Below, piece after piece: positions 32,141-43,645 of a stretch of 64,000 nucleotides of DNA. Under the pieces are notes generated by a model. That model was not told the DNA's origin. It worked only from the letters and a program-made list of their open reading frames with translations, and did not search any database. The position numbers were made by a program, and so were the translations under genes. Origin of the DNA: Ochotona curzoniae (lineage: Eukaryota; Chordata; Mammalia; Lagomorpha; Ochotonidae). Positions within the stretch are counted from its first letter, which is position 1. The number at the start of each line of letters is the position of its first letter. The stretch lies in assembly GCF_017591425.1 (NCBI RefSeq), contig NW_024466599.1, forward strand, positions 29,736,001 to 29,800,000. Reading direction: 5' to 3'.

Positions 32141-33792
32141 TTTTTCCCCAAGGAGTCTCTCATTTTAATATATGCATGATTCTTAGTATGAAGTTTCCTA
32201 ATCTGGTGTGTCAGTCACCTTAATGTACTGGTGGAGAAATAGTTCAGTAAAGAGTCATCAGGGATTCAGGCAACCTCCTGAGGGTCAGTTTTGCCCCACA
32301 CAGGGTTGATCCTAACCCCATAAGGTCAAGGGCGTCTTTCTTCTTCAGAGCCTAAGTGAAGAGTGTACAGAAAAGAGCATGTCAAGAAAGGCCAGCCACA
32401 CTTGGCAGATCCTGGGACGGAAGGGATGGCAGGGGTGTGTGGCAGCCCAGAGTAGAAGCAGAGATGTGATGGGGCACAGTCACAGCGGGGCTGGAGCAAC
32501 ATCATGGGACGTGCAAGAGTGCTGGTGGGGAAGTCCACACCTTCCCTCCAGCATAGCACTGTGTATCGCCCAGTACACTACCAGCATGCTCTCAGGTACA
32601 CACATGGGTGAGGGCCTTAAGAAGAATTGGGCAGGAATTTGGCAGTGTCTAAGATGCTGGGTGAGACATCCACTTCTAGTGCTGGCACTGTGGTGTAGCA
32701 GGTTAGGCTACCACGTGGGATGCCAGCATCCAATGTGAGTTCTGATCTAAGTCCCAGCTGTTCCACTTCCAATCAGCCCCAAGCTAATGAGCCTAGGAAA
32801 GAAGTGGAAGGTGGCAGCTTAGAGCTGAACCTCTGCATCTCTCAGCTGTAAGGTTCAAGTTGATCATATCTGTTTAGCAGAGACATTATGGGAACTCTAC
32901 GCTGTGACAGGCACAACGGCCAACATCAGGAAGAGTTTGTGCCTAGGGGATATCCTGGACACTGCCATTGCTACTGTTACAGTGAGCTGGACCCTCCGAG
33001 GGTCATCTGAACCTTGGCTTGGAAGAGCATCTAGGTTGGCTGAGGAAGACCAAGGCACGGGTGGGCCAGGTGGCCCCTACCCAACACTTAACCAGGAGCA
33101 CTGCCGAGGAGTGGGGCCAAGCAACCTGGGTCAGCGCCCTGGGGGTTGAGTCTGTGGCAGACAGAGGAGGAAAAGGATTAACATGAAAGCAGAAAATGGG
33201 ATTAGGAGGCCTCAGGGCAATGTGTCCACCCACCCCCATCCATGACAACAACTTGTTGCTTTTACTCTGTGACTTCTGGAGCCAAGACCACGTGGGATTT
33301 GGTCGCTCCCTGCTCCTGGGGATAGAGCCAGGGAAGGACATTCATACAACCCCAAATATGAGACGCCTCCTGCACTAGCCAAGGGGACTGGAGCTGTTAC
33401 TGACTGTAGGCCAGACCTGGCTGCCTTCAGACACACTTTCTTTATAATCCTCATGTCAAAGACTAGCTGGGTGGTGGCCCAGAGTAGAGCCAGGAGGCAA
33501 GCCAGGGTCGCTGCTCCCAGAAGGCTAGCTTCTCCTGAACACACAGGATCAAGGATCCACTCACACTTGCCACTTCCCTTCCTCCTTCCCCAGTCCCATG
33601 GAGGACTTGCCACTGGCCAAGCTTAGCTTGAAGGCAGGGGTCTAAGGAACTTGATGCCAGGTACACAACTGTTATCCCTCCAAGCAAGGTGAAAAGTCGG
33701 GAGAGTAGACCAGGAACACACCACCCACTCCTTGGGGGGAACATTTGCTTGCATTGTGGGGAGGCAAGCCAGACTTTTCTTTTTTGCTCCCA
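32141..33792. other. Intergenic DNA downstream of PKDCC
   Basis: Apart from the half SINE at 32677 nothing is recognised. An 8/9 match to the GLI word (TGGGTGGTG) occurs near 33469. Confidence 0.5.
32677..32820 (+). mobile_element. C-SINE, 5' half only
   Basis: AGTGCTGGCACTGTGGTGTA to GAAAGAAGTGGAAGGTGGCA; the 3' half is missing. Confidence 0.85.
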
Positions 33793-34080
33793 GTTCTATT
33801 TATTTATTATTTATTTGAAAAGCAGAGAGACAGAGAGGCAGACAGAAAGACTGATTCACTTCCTAAATGCCCACTTTGGGTAGCACTGTCATTTCAGCAT
33901 GTGTTCAGAACCTGGGGCCAGAAACTCCTCCAGACAGGGAACCAGCAACTTGCAGCATCACCACTGCCTCCCTCCCAAGATTCACATTAGCACGAAACTG
34001 GAATCACTAACTGGAGTTAGAGTCAAAAATCTCCAATGCAGGATGCAGGTGGCCCATCTAGCATTGCAACATCAGGCCAA
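33793..34080 (-). mobile_element. C-SINE, diverged
   Basis: TTTATTTATTATTTATTTGA then AAGCAGAGAGACAGAGAGGC and a decayed head around 34040-34080. Confidence 0.75.
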
Positions 34081-34354
34081 ACGCTACCCCCTGTCTCCCG
34101 CCAAGCTCTTCTCTTAGATAGCCCTCTATAAGTAGACAACAAGTGTTGTTTGGTTGAACTAACAGTCGGAGCCCAAACCTGCAGGGAGTCCTCCTCTGTA
34201 TGCATCCTCAACAGGTCCTCTGTCGCCCCCAAAAGAGACAAAACCTGTCTTTTGGGAGATGAAATAGCTTAGATTTCACTGTGTCTGTGGCTCTCCAAAG
34301 GGCCTCAGGCTGTTCATAGATACACACCATATGTAGGATTTTTGAGTCTTGGGT

Positions 34355-34566
34355 CAACTTACGGCACAGCAAGTAAGGCCACCACTTGTGAGCACCCGTT
34401 CCCACCCAGCACCCTGGGAGAGCAGCTCAGGCTCCTGCCATGCACATAGGAACCCAGATAAAGTTATAGGCTCCTGATTTGCATAATGGAAGATCCCTCT
34501 GTTTCCCTGTCTTTCTGTAATCATGCCTTTCAAATAAATAAAACACATCTTTGAAAAAAAAAAAAC
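34355..34566 (+). mobile_element. C-SINE, internally deleted
   Basis: ACGGCACAGCAAGTAAGGCC at the head, TGCCTTTCAAATAAATAAAA at the tail, with the middle shortened. Confidence 0.75.
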
Positions 34567-34825
34567 TTTTTTGTTCATGGGAGGTGGTGGCAATTAGGAA
34601 AAAAAGTGTATAACAAAGTCCTTGGTTATGTGGGAGGGTGATGATGAAAGATGGGCTGGGAAACACTGAATTACCCAGACCCAGACCCTTTCTTGGGCTG
34701 TCATTAAGAGCTCTGACTCTGGCACCCTCTAAAGTGCAGGTGCTATTCATCTCTAAACTAGTACATCCGTTTATGTGCACTCTGTTTATGCAATCCATAA
34801 TTTAAAAAAAAAAAAGTGAAATCTG

Positions 34826-35164
34826 GGGCCGGCATGATGGCTCAACTGGCTAATCCTCCACCTGCATATGTCAGCATCCCACATGGGCATCAGTTTATAT
34901 CCCAGCTGCTCTACTTCCCATCCAGCTCTATGCATGTGGCCTGGGAGAGTGGTGAGGGGGATGGCCCAGAACATTAGGACCCTGTACCTGAGTGGGAAAC
35001 CTTGAGGAGTCTCCTGATCAGCTCAGCTCCAGCTTTTGCGGCTCTTTGGGGAGTGACCCAGCAGATGTTAAGATCTCTCTTGTCTTTCCTTCTCTCTTTA
35101 AATCTACCTTTCCATTAAAAATAATCTTTAAAATTTTTTTTTCAAAAAAAATGTTTTAAGAACT
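34826..35164 (+). mobile_element. Pika-type C-SINE with target duplication
   Basis: GGGCCGGCATGATGGCTCAA head, CTACCTTTCCATTAAAAATA tail. Near-identical 12-mers AAGTGAAATCTG (34814-34825) and AAGTGAAGTCTG (35165-35176) flank it. Confidence 0.9.
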
Positions 35165-35404
35165 AAGTGAAGTCTGAATTCTTTTTAACTTAGCGCCTGC
35201 CTCCTCCTGACCTCGCCCATATTGAGCACCGCTGGCCTGCATCTTCCCTCCACATGTATCCCTTGGTTAGTGTCTCTCTCCTTGTATGGAAGAGCCCAAG
35301 GTCCATGGCAAGCCTACTGTCCCCTCTCTCTGCTTTCACCTGTCCCCTGGGATGCTGGGCACAGTCATGGAGGCCTAGGCATTAGAGCCATGCTTTCCAA
35401 GAGC

Positions 35405-35425
35405 TTTTTTTTTTTTTTTTTTTTT
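35405..35425. repeat. Poly(T) run
   Basis: 21 T bases; no attached SINE body is recognisable. Confidence 0.9.
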
Positions 35426-35439
35426 GCCTCTGGAGATGC

Positions 35440-36470
35440 CACAGGATCTGGGTCCTGACTATCTGGCCTTTAAGTTAATTAGCACACCTGGCCAGCAAGA
35501 GCTTGAGGGCTCCATGGCCACATCTCAGCCTGTGGCCCCTGCGGGAGTCCCAGGGTTAACATTTCTTCTTCCAAGGGAAGGCCTGTTTATCCTCACTCTT
35601 TATTTCTTATCTCCAAGCCAGTCTCCTATTTGTCACCACACATTCTCCCCATTCCCATGGCGATTCAGCTCCTGTAATGGCTTTGGTAGGGAAGCTTTGC
35701 AGAGAATTTTTGAAAGTGTAAGTAGATCAGGTCGCTTGTTCCCCCACTTATCCGTACACTTGTTGGACCCTTCAGAGAGCTCTAGTAGATTAGGGAGGCA
35801 CAATGTCTCCTTTCCCCTGGAAGTGGAGCTTCTCAAGTACCCCCTAATCCTGCCCCTGGAGGTTCTGTCGACTTTGCCCAGCGTCCAAACGAAGCGCGTG
35901 GGCGACTTCCCAGAGCTCACACTGGGCCTCTGGCTCTGCCGCATGAGGTCCCAAGGGAAGGCTTGCGCTCTGTCCTTGCCCTTCCTTCACAGCAATCATG
36001 TTTATGGACAGCGGGTGGGATGTGTGCCAAGAGGAGAAGGGGGAGGCAAAATGAAAACAGAATTTACGGCATCGTGGCCCTCCATTGCCCAGCAGTGAGA
36101 AGCCAGAGTGATTCATCTGACCTCATGCAGAATGGTGAGCTTCTCTGGGTGACATTCTATTTTAGGACTCTTCATCTCGTTTACACAACTTCTTAGGCGA
36201 CAGCAAGGGTAGAGATCACCTTTAAATATTCTGGTTTTATTTAATGCTATTTTTCCTGCCATCATTCAAGAAATGTTAAAGGCGTTTTTCGTCCTAAGAC
36301 TGCACTCTTGCAGCTTGGGCTCAGTGGTGCTAGCGCTGAGATGGTTGGTCATGGATCGGCCTCCCCGATCAGTCCGCACCAGGCTTTGATGCTCCATGGA
36401 GCCTTCTGACTCCATCACTGAGCTATGCAGCGCGCTACTGTTATTAAGAGCAAGTGAGTTTCTTCTTTAA
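35440..36470. promoter_or_regulatory. Repeat-free, enhancer-like kilobase downstream of PKDCC
   Basis: About 4-5 kb after the gene end and bounded by SINEs, this kilobase contains no recognised repeat. It has AT-rich motifs (CTTTAAATATTCTGG, TTTATTTAATGC) and palindromic words such as GGATCGGCCTCCCCGATC. A 224-codon ORF on the + strand runs through part of it by chance or otherwise. Assignment as a regulatory block is inference. Confidence 0.3.
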
Positions 36471-36605
36471 ACATAGACCTCTGCCTAGCACATTTCGTAC
36501 TATTTGACTTGGGTCTCAAGATAGTGCTATTCCCGTAATGAGCTTCACACGCCGAGGGTTTTTTTTTTTAATTACCTACAATCCTGTCACATATGCTGAA
36601 ATGGC

Positions 36606-36631
36606 TTTTTTTTTTTTTTTTTTTTTTTTTT
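36606..36631. repeat. Poly(T) run
   Basis: 26 T bases in a row. Confidence 0.95.
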
Positions 36632-36941
36632 CCTATAGGCTCTCCAACAATTTGCTGAGATGAAGAGAATTCTACAGAGTTCCTCCGGCTTAGAAACTTT
36701 CAAGTTAACTCTTTCCTGCTCAGACCTCTGGGCAGCCCACTCACGCTGCTTCTGAAAACACACTCTGCAGAAAGCATTCAAAGGAAGGAACGAGGTAAGC
36801 ACACACAGATGTTCCTGGAGATATTATTTAAAACAAAAAAAATGCAGATCATACAGCAAAATGAGAAAATGTAAACACTACAGTGTGAAACGGAAAAAAG
36901 AGGATATAAGCTCGTGTGTGTAGCTGTTGAAAACGCAGAAA

Positions 36942-37145
36942 AGGGCTGGCGCTGTGGTGTAGTGTGCTGAACCTCTGCCTGCAGCACCAGCGTTTGATAC
37001 AAGTGCTGGTTCATATCCCTGCTGCTCCACTTGCGATCTGTGGCAGTCATTTGGGAAATAAAAGAGTGGGTGAAAGACCTTCCTCTCTCGCGCACGCTCT
37101 CTGTAATTCTACCTTTCAAATAAAAATAAGCAGAAAAAAAAAAAC
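36942..37145 (+). mobile_element. C-SINE, internally deleted
   Basis: GGGCTGGCGCTGTGGTGTAG head, then direct jump to TGGCAGTCATTTGGGAAATA and tail TACCTTTCAAATAAAAATAA. Confidence 0.88.
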
Positions 37146-37278
37146 TTAAAAGATGATGTTTCACAAAATGCAGAGAAAGGATTAGGAGGAAATTCACAAA
37201 GCCATCAGTGTTTTTCTTCATTTTCAGGAATGTTCATATATGCAAGTGCAGTGATCTTTGGTTTTAAAAAGTGAGTTT

Positions 37279-37557
37279 GGGACCAGTGTTGTGGCATAAT
37301 AAGTAAAGCCACTGCCTGAGACCCCAGCACTCAATATGGACCCCCATTGGAGTACCAGTTGTTGCACTTCCAATTCAGCTTTCTGCTAATGGCCTGGAAG
37401 ATGGTCCAAGTATTTGGGCTTCTGAAACTCCTGCCTCCTGTCCTAGGCCTGGGCAAGCCCTGACCATTGTGGCCATCTGGGAAGTGTACCAGAGCACAAA
37501 GAGTCTCTCCCTCTCTCTCTCTGTCTCTCTAGCTCTTTCAAATAGATAAGTCTTTGT
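37279..37557 (+). mobile_element. C-SINE with target duplication
   Basis: GGGACCAGTGTTGTGGCATA head. It is flanked by AAAGTGAGTTT (37268-37278) and AAAGTAAGTTT (37558-37568). Confidence 0.88.
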
Positions 37558-37675
37558 AAAGTAAGTTTATTGAGATCATTGTTCAGTATATCAAAGAAAT
37601 GATTCAATATTTTTATGTAAACTATGATAAAAATCTCCCTTCTTGCCACATAACCATCATTTAAGTTGGACTTCA

Positions 37676-37974
37676 GAGCCCCAGCATTGTGGCACAACAG
37701 GTAAAGCTACCACCTGCAATGCTGCCATGACAAATGAGTGTCAATTCCAGTCCCAGCTATTCCATTTCTGATCCAGCTCCCTGTTAAAGCCAACTGGGAA
37801 AGCAAAGGAAGATGACCTGAGTGCCATGGGAGAGCTGGGTGGAGCTCCTGGCTCCTGATCTCAACCTGGTACAGCCCCAGCTGTTGCATCCTTTTGGAAA
37901 TAAATCAGAAGATGGAAGATTATTTCTCTTTCTTTCTGCTTTCCAAACAGATGAATCTTAAAAAAAAAAAAAAA
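37676..37974 (+). mobile_element. C-SINE, older type
   Basis: GAGCCCCAGCATTGTGGCAC head to GATGAATCTTAAAAAAAAAA tail. Confidence 0.85.
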
Positions 37975-37999
37975 CCCAGCTAGATAAATTTGGCTTTGG

Positions 38000-38560
38000 A
38001 TAGTCAGCCTCACTAATTCTCTGGCACATGAAAAGCATTTGATGTCTTAATACAGGAGGTGAAATCACAGATGACTGTCAGAGCCAGCAGAGAAGGAAGC
38101 GGCCTGGGGTCACCTGAAGGACTTGGCTTCAGCTGCTGAGCTATCCCAATGGGGCCAGCAGTTTCCTGACTCGCCCGATTTGTGAATTTCAGCCACTACA
38201 TCAGATTCCAAATTAAAGGCATTTGTGGGCCGGACTGAACAGGCCTACAAGCTGGGTTCAGCCAGCTGGCAACCAGGCTGCGACCTGGGGCGTAAAGCCC
38301 CACTTCTGAAGTCTGACCAGCTGTCACACCAGAGTTTCTGGGCACATGGGCAATCATCCTTTGCATGTTCTTCCCTTCGCTCTTGCTGCGCGAGCCTTGC
38401 GCCACTTCCAAGTGTGTGATGAGCGTGATGAAGGCTATTAGTCCCCCAAATTGTGAAGGCTGCTGAATCTGTCCTGGGTTGGAGGCATTTGTCCGCCAGA
38501 ATGTGGAAGCTGGCGACGTCTTGCCTGTTCATTTGTTGCTCCGTCTGTCACTTGCGTTTA
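38000..38560. promoter_or_regulatory. Enhancer-like block
   Basis: Repeat-free unique sequence with AAAGCATTTGATGTCTTAAT, CAGATTCCAAATTAAAGGCA and balanced composition. Candidate conserved element only; nothing coding is recognised. Confidence 0.2.
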
Positions 38561-41004
38561 ACTGTGAGGAATGGATTTGACGTGGCTCAGACGCACCCAG
38601 TTTCATCCTGAAGCCCAGCACAGTCATCATCTGGTACCAAGCAGTCCCAGGCTGTGCTTCCAGCTGGTTGTCAATCTCCTACAGTCCGTGTGCTTATCAC
38701 TGCTTACTCCAGTGCCACTGCCCTGTCAGGTCCCACTTGCCAGTTTCAGAAGACAGACGTCAAGTCCCAGCTGCCCCTTCTGCTCCATCCCCACTCTGCC
38801 TTCCTCTCCCTCTCACACTGGAGGCACCTTGACGGGATGCTACCTGCTTACACACTGCCGTCTGCTTCCGATCTCTCACCAAGCAGGCGGGGGAGCCTCT
38901 GCCTCTGAAAATGACCCCTTTCTCTACAATGACCAGGTCTCCTGCTGCTCTCAAAACTCTGGACCTTTTAACCTGGCCTTCCAAAGAGGTTAGCTGACCC
39001 TCCTAGACTGAACATCGTTCTCAAGACCAGGTACAAAGATCTAAGAGGCCCCACAAAGTAAGGTTGATGCCTCTGCTGTCCTGATACCATGGGGCCTTCA
39101 AGGAGTTAATACATTGACCGAATAATGAATTGTCAATCAACAAGCAAATGAATTGAGACTCCCCAGGTAGTCATTTTGATCTCCACATAGTGAGTCACCC
39201 CTTCCTTCCCCAGCCAGGACCCATTACTGTTACAAACGCCTCCTATTAGTTCTTAGATGTTGCCAGATGTTTACTTCTAATGTCAGCAGAATTACACTGT
39301 TCTTGCAGTGGGGGGTTGGAGAGGCAGAGGAGTTCAGGGGCTAGTGAGTCCCACTGGGTACTCCACCCCCACCTCTCCAGATGCCGCCCAGCCCCCACCC
39401 CATTTTGCCAAGTCAGCAGACCCAGACCATTTTAAGCACGGAAGGCCTTGCAGCCTCCAGAGCCTGGGCGGCAGGACACATGGCCCACCATGTGGGGCAC
39501 ACGTGTGCAATTCAGAGGTCACCGCCTTCAGATGGGGTTCTCTCGCACAGCAGCATCCTTTTCTGACCTGGGCCTTTGAAACAGCTTCCTCTTCGCTAAG
39601 ATCAAAAGGCAGTCTCCCCTTGTGGGTGATGAAGCTATCAGAAGAGGACACATTGGCCAGAGATGGCCACTGGTAGAATCCCAGGGCTGAGTCTGGAATT
39701 CTGAAGAGGCTGACCCATTTGCGATTATCCCTATTTCCAGATCTCATCACGGTTAGCACAGCCCAGGCTGCTAAGGGGAACTGAGCCGTATACAGCTTCT
39801 TCCCATCACGGCCCAAAGCTTTCGAGTGATGAGGCGGACAGGGACCTCCAACCCTTGTCTTTGGAAGGGAATCTCTAGACCCTGTGTCACCGGTGGCTCT
39901 GTTACATCCACTGCCTGACAGGATGGGAGAATCCATTCATTTGCCCATCATCAACTTGTTTGGTCCATTCTCATCCTCTCTATCTTCCTTTCTCCTGCCT
40001 GACACCCTTCTGGGCTCTAGTGACCCAGAGGTAAAAGATGCCTTCTCCCCCTTTCCCTTCATGGTGCCCAGGAAGCAAGTCTGAAAGGCAGAAGTTCATA
40101 ATCAGACCACGCTTTCAAACAAAAATGCACATGGGAGGAACTGGGTTGGAGGAGCCCTGCCAAGGACAGAGACCTAGCTGTAGACCATTAGTTAGTGATG
40201 AAGCTGGCTCCAGCCCCATGCTACACTAAGAACTCCTAGAAAATCACTCCTACTCCCAGTCCTGAGCCGTTGATCCCAAACTTGGCAATGCTTGAGAGCT
40301 GGTAAGAGAAGGGAGGATTCTCTTTGGTATCTTTCTCCAGGATTTGGGTTCCTAAGAATTAGCTGAGATGCAGAAATTGCGTTGGAAGAGTGAACTGATC
40401 TAGTTGCAGCCATGCCAATATCAACCACCCTGCCACACTTTCTCATCCTTTTCCACAACCCACCTGGTGTAGTTACTCATTGGAAACTGATGCATCCCCA
40501 AGCCAGAACGCCCTCTTCCCTTTCTGCTCCACACAGCCGCCCAGGGGACAGGGTTCTAAAGCCTAGGTCATCTGCACCACCACCTCCTCCTTCACAAACG
40601 CATCTTCTCACCCCCCAGCACCCTTTCCTTTCCTTTCCTCTTCCCCATTCCTATAATCTCTGACCTTTTTAAGAAGGCAGACCCACCAAGTGCATGGACA
40701 CAAGCATCCCATCTACTGCTTAGTTAACAATGCTACCACCTGGTGACTCCCTTTGGACATATTTCTAAGGTGACCAAAGGAGGGAACTCCAGGGGAAAAA
40801 GGACCTGAAGCAGAAGTGTGTGACTCCACCTCCCCCCCAAAGGTAACCAAGAGTAAAGGCTATGCCAACTTTCTCTAAAGGGAACTGGAAATATCCAAAG
40901 CCTGGACTGAGACAACCTGATCCTGTGGGCCAGACCATGACGACAGAGAGCATAGCGGGGGCCACTGAGGGGGGCACTTGGTCCAGGGGTGGGGTATAAG
41001 CCTG
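38561..41004. other. Unique intergenic DNA
   Basis: SINE-free 2.4 kb. A 200-codon ORF on the - strand (39334-39936) has no familiar domain, signal peptide or repeat pattern. TTTCC repeats lie near 40625-40645. Confidence 0.5.
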
Positions 41005-41225
41005 AGCTCTGAGCTCAGTTCTTTTGCCCTATGGGATCTTACTTGATTTCATGTGTGTATGTTTTAGCCTTGGAGTCCTCATTTGTGGAGAGGGTATATA
41101 GTACCCTAACAGGGTACTATACTGCCCTTACAGGGTAGTAGTGAGGTGTGAAGAGTGATGTGATAAATCACTTAACCCTTCACCTGCTAAGCCCTCAGTA
41201 ACATTGGCTGCTACTCTTATTATTG
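41005..41225 (+). repeat. MIR relic with an embedded hairpin
   Basis: GAGTCCTCATTTGTGGAGAG and later GTGATGTGATAAATCACTTA, CAGTAACATTGGCTGCTACT follow the MIR order. The usual 'gtacctacc' part is replaced by palindromic copies. Confidence 0.6.
41097..41121. repeat. Perfect 11-bp inverted repeat with a 3-bp spacer
   Basis: TATAGTACCCT and AGGGTACTATA flank AAC. It is followed by a partial further copy, CCCTTACAGGGTAGTA. Confidence 0.95.
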
Positions 41226-42171
41226 TATTTGTATTGGGCTCCAGACCTGGTTCTGCCCTAGGGGTCCCCCAGAAGGATGACTTTCTCTCTCTCTCTCCCC
41301 ATCTCTGTCTCTGTCTGCCAGAAGCCCACACAGACTTCCCCAGTACTGTACTCAGCCAGATGTGGCTCAGTCAGTGCAGCAGATGACGTGGGCTGGGAGG
41401 GCCAGGAACCGGACAGGACCACCCAAGGGGCTGGGGAAGGTGCTGGCAGGCGGACGTCAGCTGCAGCTGCTGGGCAGCCATCCAGGGTGACAGGCAGAAC
41501 ACAGCATACAAGGGTGTGGAAACAGACGACAGGTGGCAGCTCAGCAACCAGCAGCAGCAGCTGGAGAGGGGAGCAGCAGGGCGGATAGTCTAGCATTTGG
41601 GAACTGGGCGTCGCTAATAGCAGGTGGATCACAGCAATTCCAGAGGGGTCTTCTGGAATCCAAACAGGCAGGCAGCCAGGGGGACAACTCCCAGCAGATC
41701 GATCCCAGAACCCAGTAAAAGGCTATGGGAGGGAGCCTGAGAGAACCACGCGGGGCCTGGAGCCTGGGAGAACCAAAGAGGTCGCCGGGACAAGACCACA
41801 GGCACAGGACACAGGGAGTGGTGACCTGGCCAGAAAATAGATATCCAGGCAGCAGGAGAGATGGACAGAAAGACTGGGAATGCTCCAGGACCTGAGGTGG
41901 CCCAGCCTTATCACCAGTGTCGGGTCCAGGCCAGGCCAATCTCCAAGGCAACCAGGGCAGGTCCCAGCTTGTGCTTTCCCCACAATGAGGGGGGCAGGAG
42001 AGGGAAGCTGGAGGTCATCATGGCAGTGGCTTTTCTCTCTCTCTCTCTCTCTTTCCCCCTTCCCTCCCTTCCTCTCATCCATCTCACACACAGGTCTCTT
42101 CTGATTCTTACCCTTTGCCACACTATCTTTTCTCTAGATCCTATTTATGATAAGTATGAACCAAAACAGGT
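41226..42171. other. Intergenic DNA with CAG-rich and CT-rich patches
   Basis: CAGCAGCAGCAGCTGG-type sequence around 41550, a (CT)n tract at 42033-42052, and a perfect GLI-type word GACCACCCA at 41417-41425. No gene. Confidence 0.55.
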
Positions 42172-42185
42172 AGGATCAATTTTTT

Positions 42186-42494
42186 AAAAGATTTATTTTT
42201 ATTATAAAATCAGATATACAGAGAGAAAGAGAGACAGAGAGGAAGATCTTCTGTCCAATGTTTCACTCCCCAATGACTGCTGCGCCAATCTGAAGCCAGG
42301 AACCAGGAGCTTCATTCGGGTCTCCCATGTGGGTGCAGGGTCCCAGAGCTTTGGACCGTTCTCAACTGCTTTCCCAGGCCACAAGCAGGGAGCTGGATGG
42401 GAAGCGGGGCTGCTGAGATTAGAACCGGTGCCCATATGGAATCCCAATGCATGTAAGGCGAGGACTTTAGCCATGAGGCTATTGCGACTGGCCC
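42186..42494 (-). mobile_element. Young pika-type C-SINE with 14-bp target duplication
   Basis: AGGATCAATTTTTT occurs at 42172-42185 and 42495-42508. The body runs from AAGATTTATTTTTATTATAA to CTTTAGCCATGAGGCTATTG. Confidence 0.95.
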
Positions 42495-42519
42495 AGGATC
42501 AATTTTTTTATTTATGTTT

Positions 42520-42765
42520 TTAAAGATTTATTTATTTATTTGAAAGTCAGAGTTACAGAGAGAAAGGGAGACACAGAGAGACCAAGAGAGCTTCCATCCG
42601 TTGATTCACTCTCCAAGTGGCTACAAGACCAGGGCTGAGCTATGCTAAAGCCAGGAGATGATGCTGGTTTCCCACATGTGCAGCAGGAACCTAAGAAGTT
42701 GGGTCATCTTATGCTGCTTTTCCCAGACCATTGGTAGGGAGCTAGATCCAAAGTACTGCCTGACA
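42520..42765 (-). mobile_element. C-SINE, head missing
   Basis: AAGATTTATTTATTTATTTG, CAGAGTTACAGAGAGAAAGG through CATTGGTAGGGAGCTAGATC; the head end is decayed. Confidence 0.85.
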
Positions 42766-43344
42766 GTCATCTGGTAAGTGATACAAGCAATCCCCTGACA
42801 GTTATCCCACCGCTTCTGCTCCATGCTACAGTAGAAGGGAGTGCTATAGCAGCAAACACCACTGGAGGGAGCTAGACCTTCTCCCAACCCTTTCTTACTT
42901 CCCCTCATCTTGCACACCACAGGTCCTGACCCCAGTATGGGAAGAAGGGTGGGGTCTCCAAAACCCCCAGGCCATTGGTTCGTCTTCCATTTGTCCCTTG
43001 CTGGGGCTTAGCTAACAATTCCTTCATTCTGACAGACTGCTTTCTGGCTGGTGATGGCCTGGGGCCACTTCTGCATAGTGGGGTGACCTTGTGAGGGAAA
43101 TGGCTGCCCAAGGAATACAGCACTGAGCTTCTCTACATCTTAGGCACAGGGATGGCAAGCAGCAGCTCCTCAATTTGGACTTGCAGCATAGGATATTCAT
43201 CACAGTGGGTGTTGACTTTCTGTACAGAGACAAGGTCAGGGTGATTCAGTGTTCCAAACATTCCTGAATGGGAATGTAGGGTTGACTTTGGCAGGATGGT
43301 AGAGTCACTTCTGCCTTGCCCAACCTAAGACACACATGATGGTT

Positions 43345-43645
43345 CTTTAAAAATTTATTTGTTTGAGTGGCAGAGTGATACAGAGATAGATGTCTTCCAT
43401 CCACCAGCTCATCCCAAAATGTCCACAAAAGACAAGATAGGGTGGACCAGATAGAAGTCAGGAGCCAGGAACTCCATCCTGGTCTTCCACCTGGATGGCA
43501 GGGGCGCAGATATTTGGGTCATCTTCTGTTGTGTTCCCAGGCACATTAGCAGGTAGCTGGATTGAAAGCAGAACAGCCAGGACTCAAATTTGGTTTAGGA
43601 TACCAGAATCCTAAGTAGCAGCTTAACTTATACCATAAAGCTGCC
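43345..43645 (-). mobile_element. C-SINE, older type
   Basis: AAATTTATTTGTTTGAGTGG to TAGCAGCTTAACTTATACCA. Confidence 0.8.

Noticed and set aside
39334..39936. 200-codon - strand ORF in unique sequence
   Set aside because: No recognisable domain, signal peptide, splice context or codon pattern; may be chance. A PhyloCSF or RNA-seq test would settle it.
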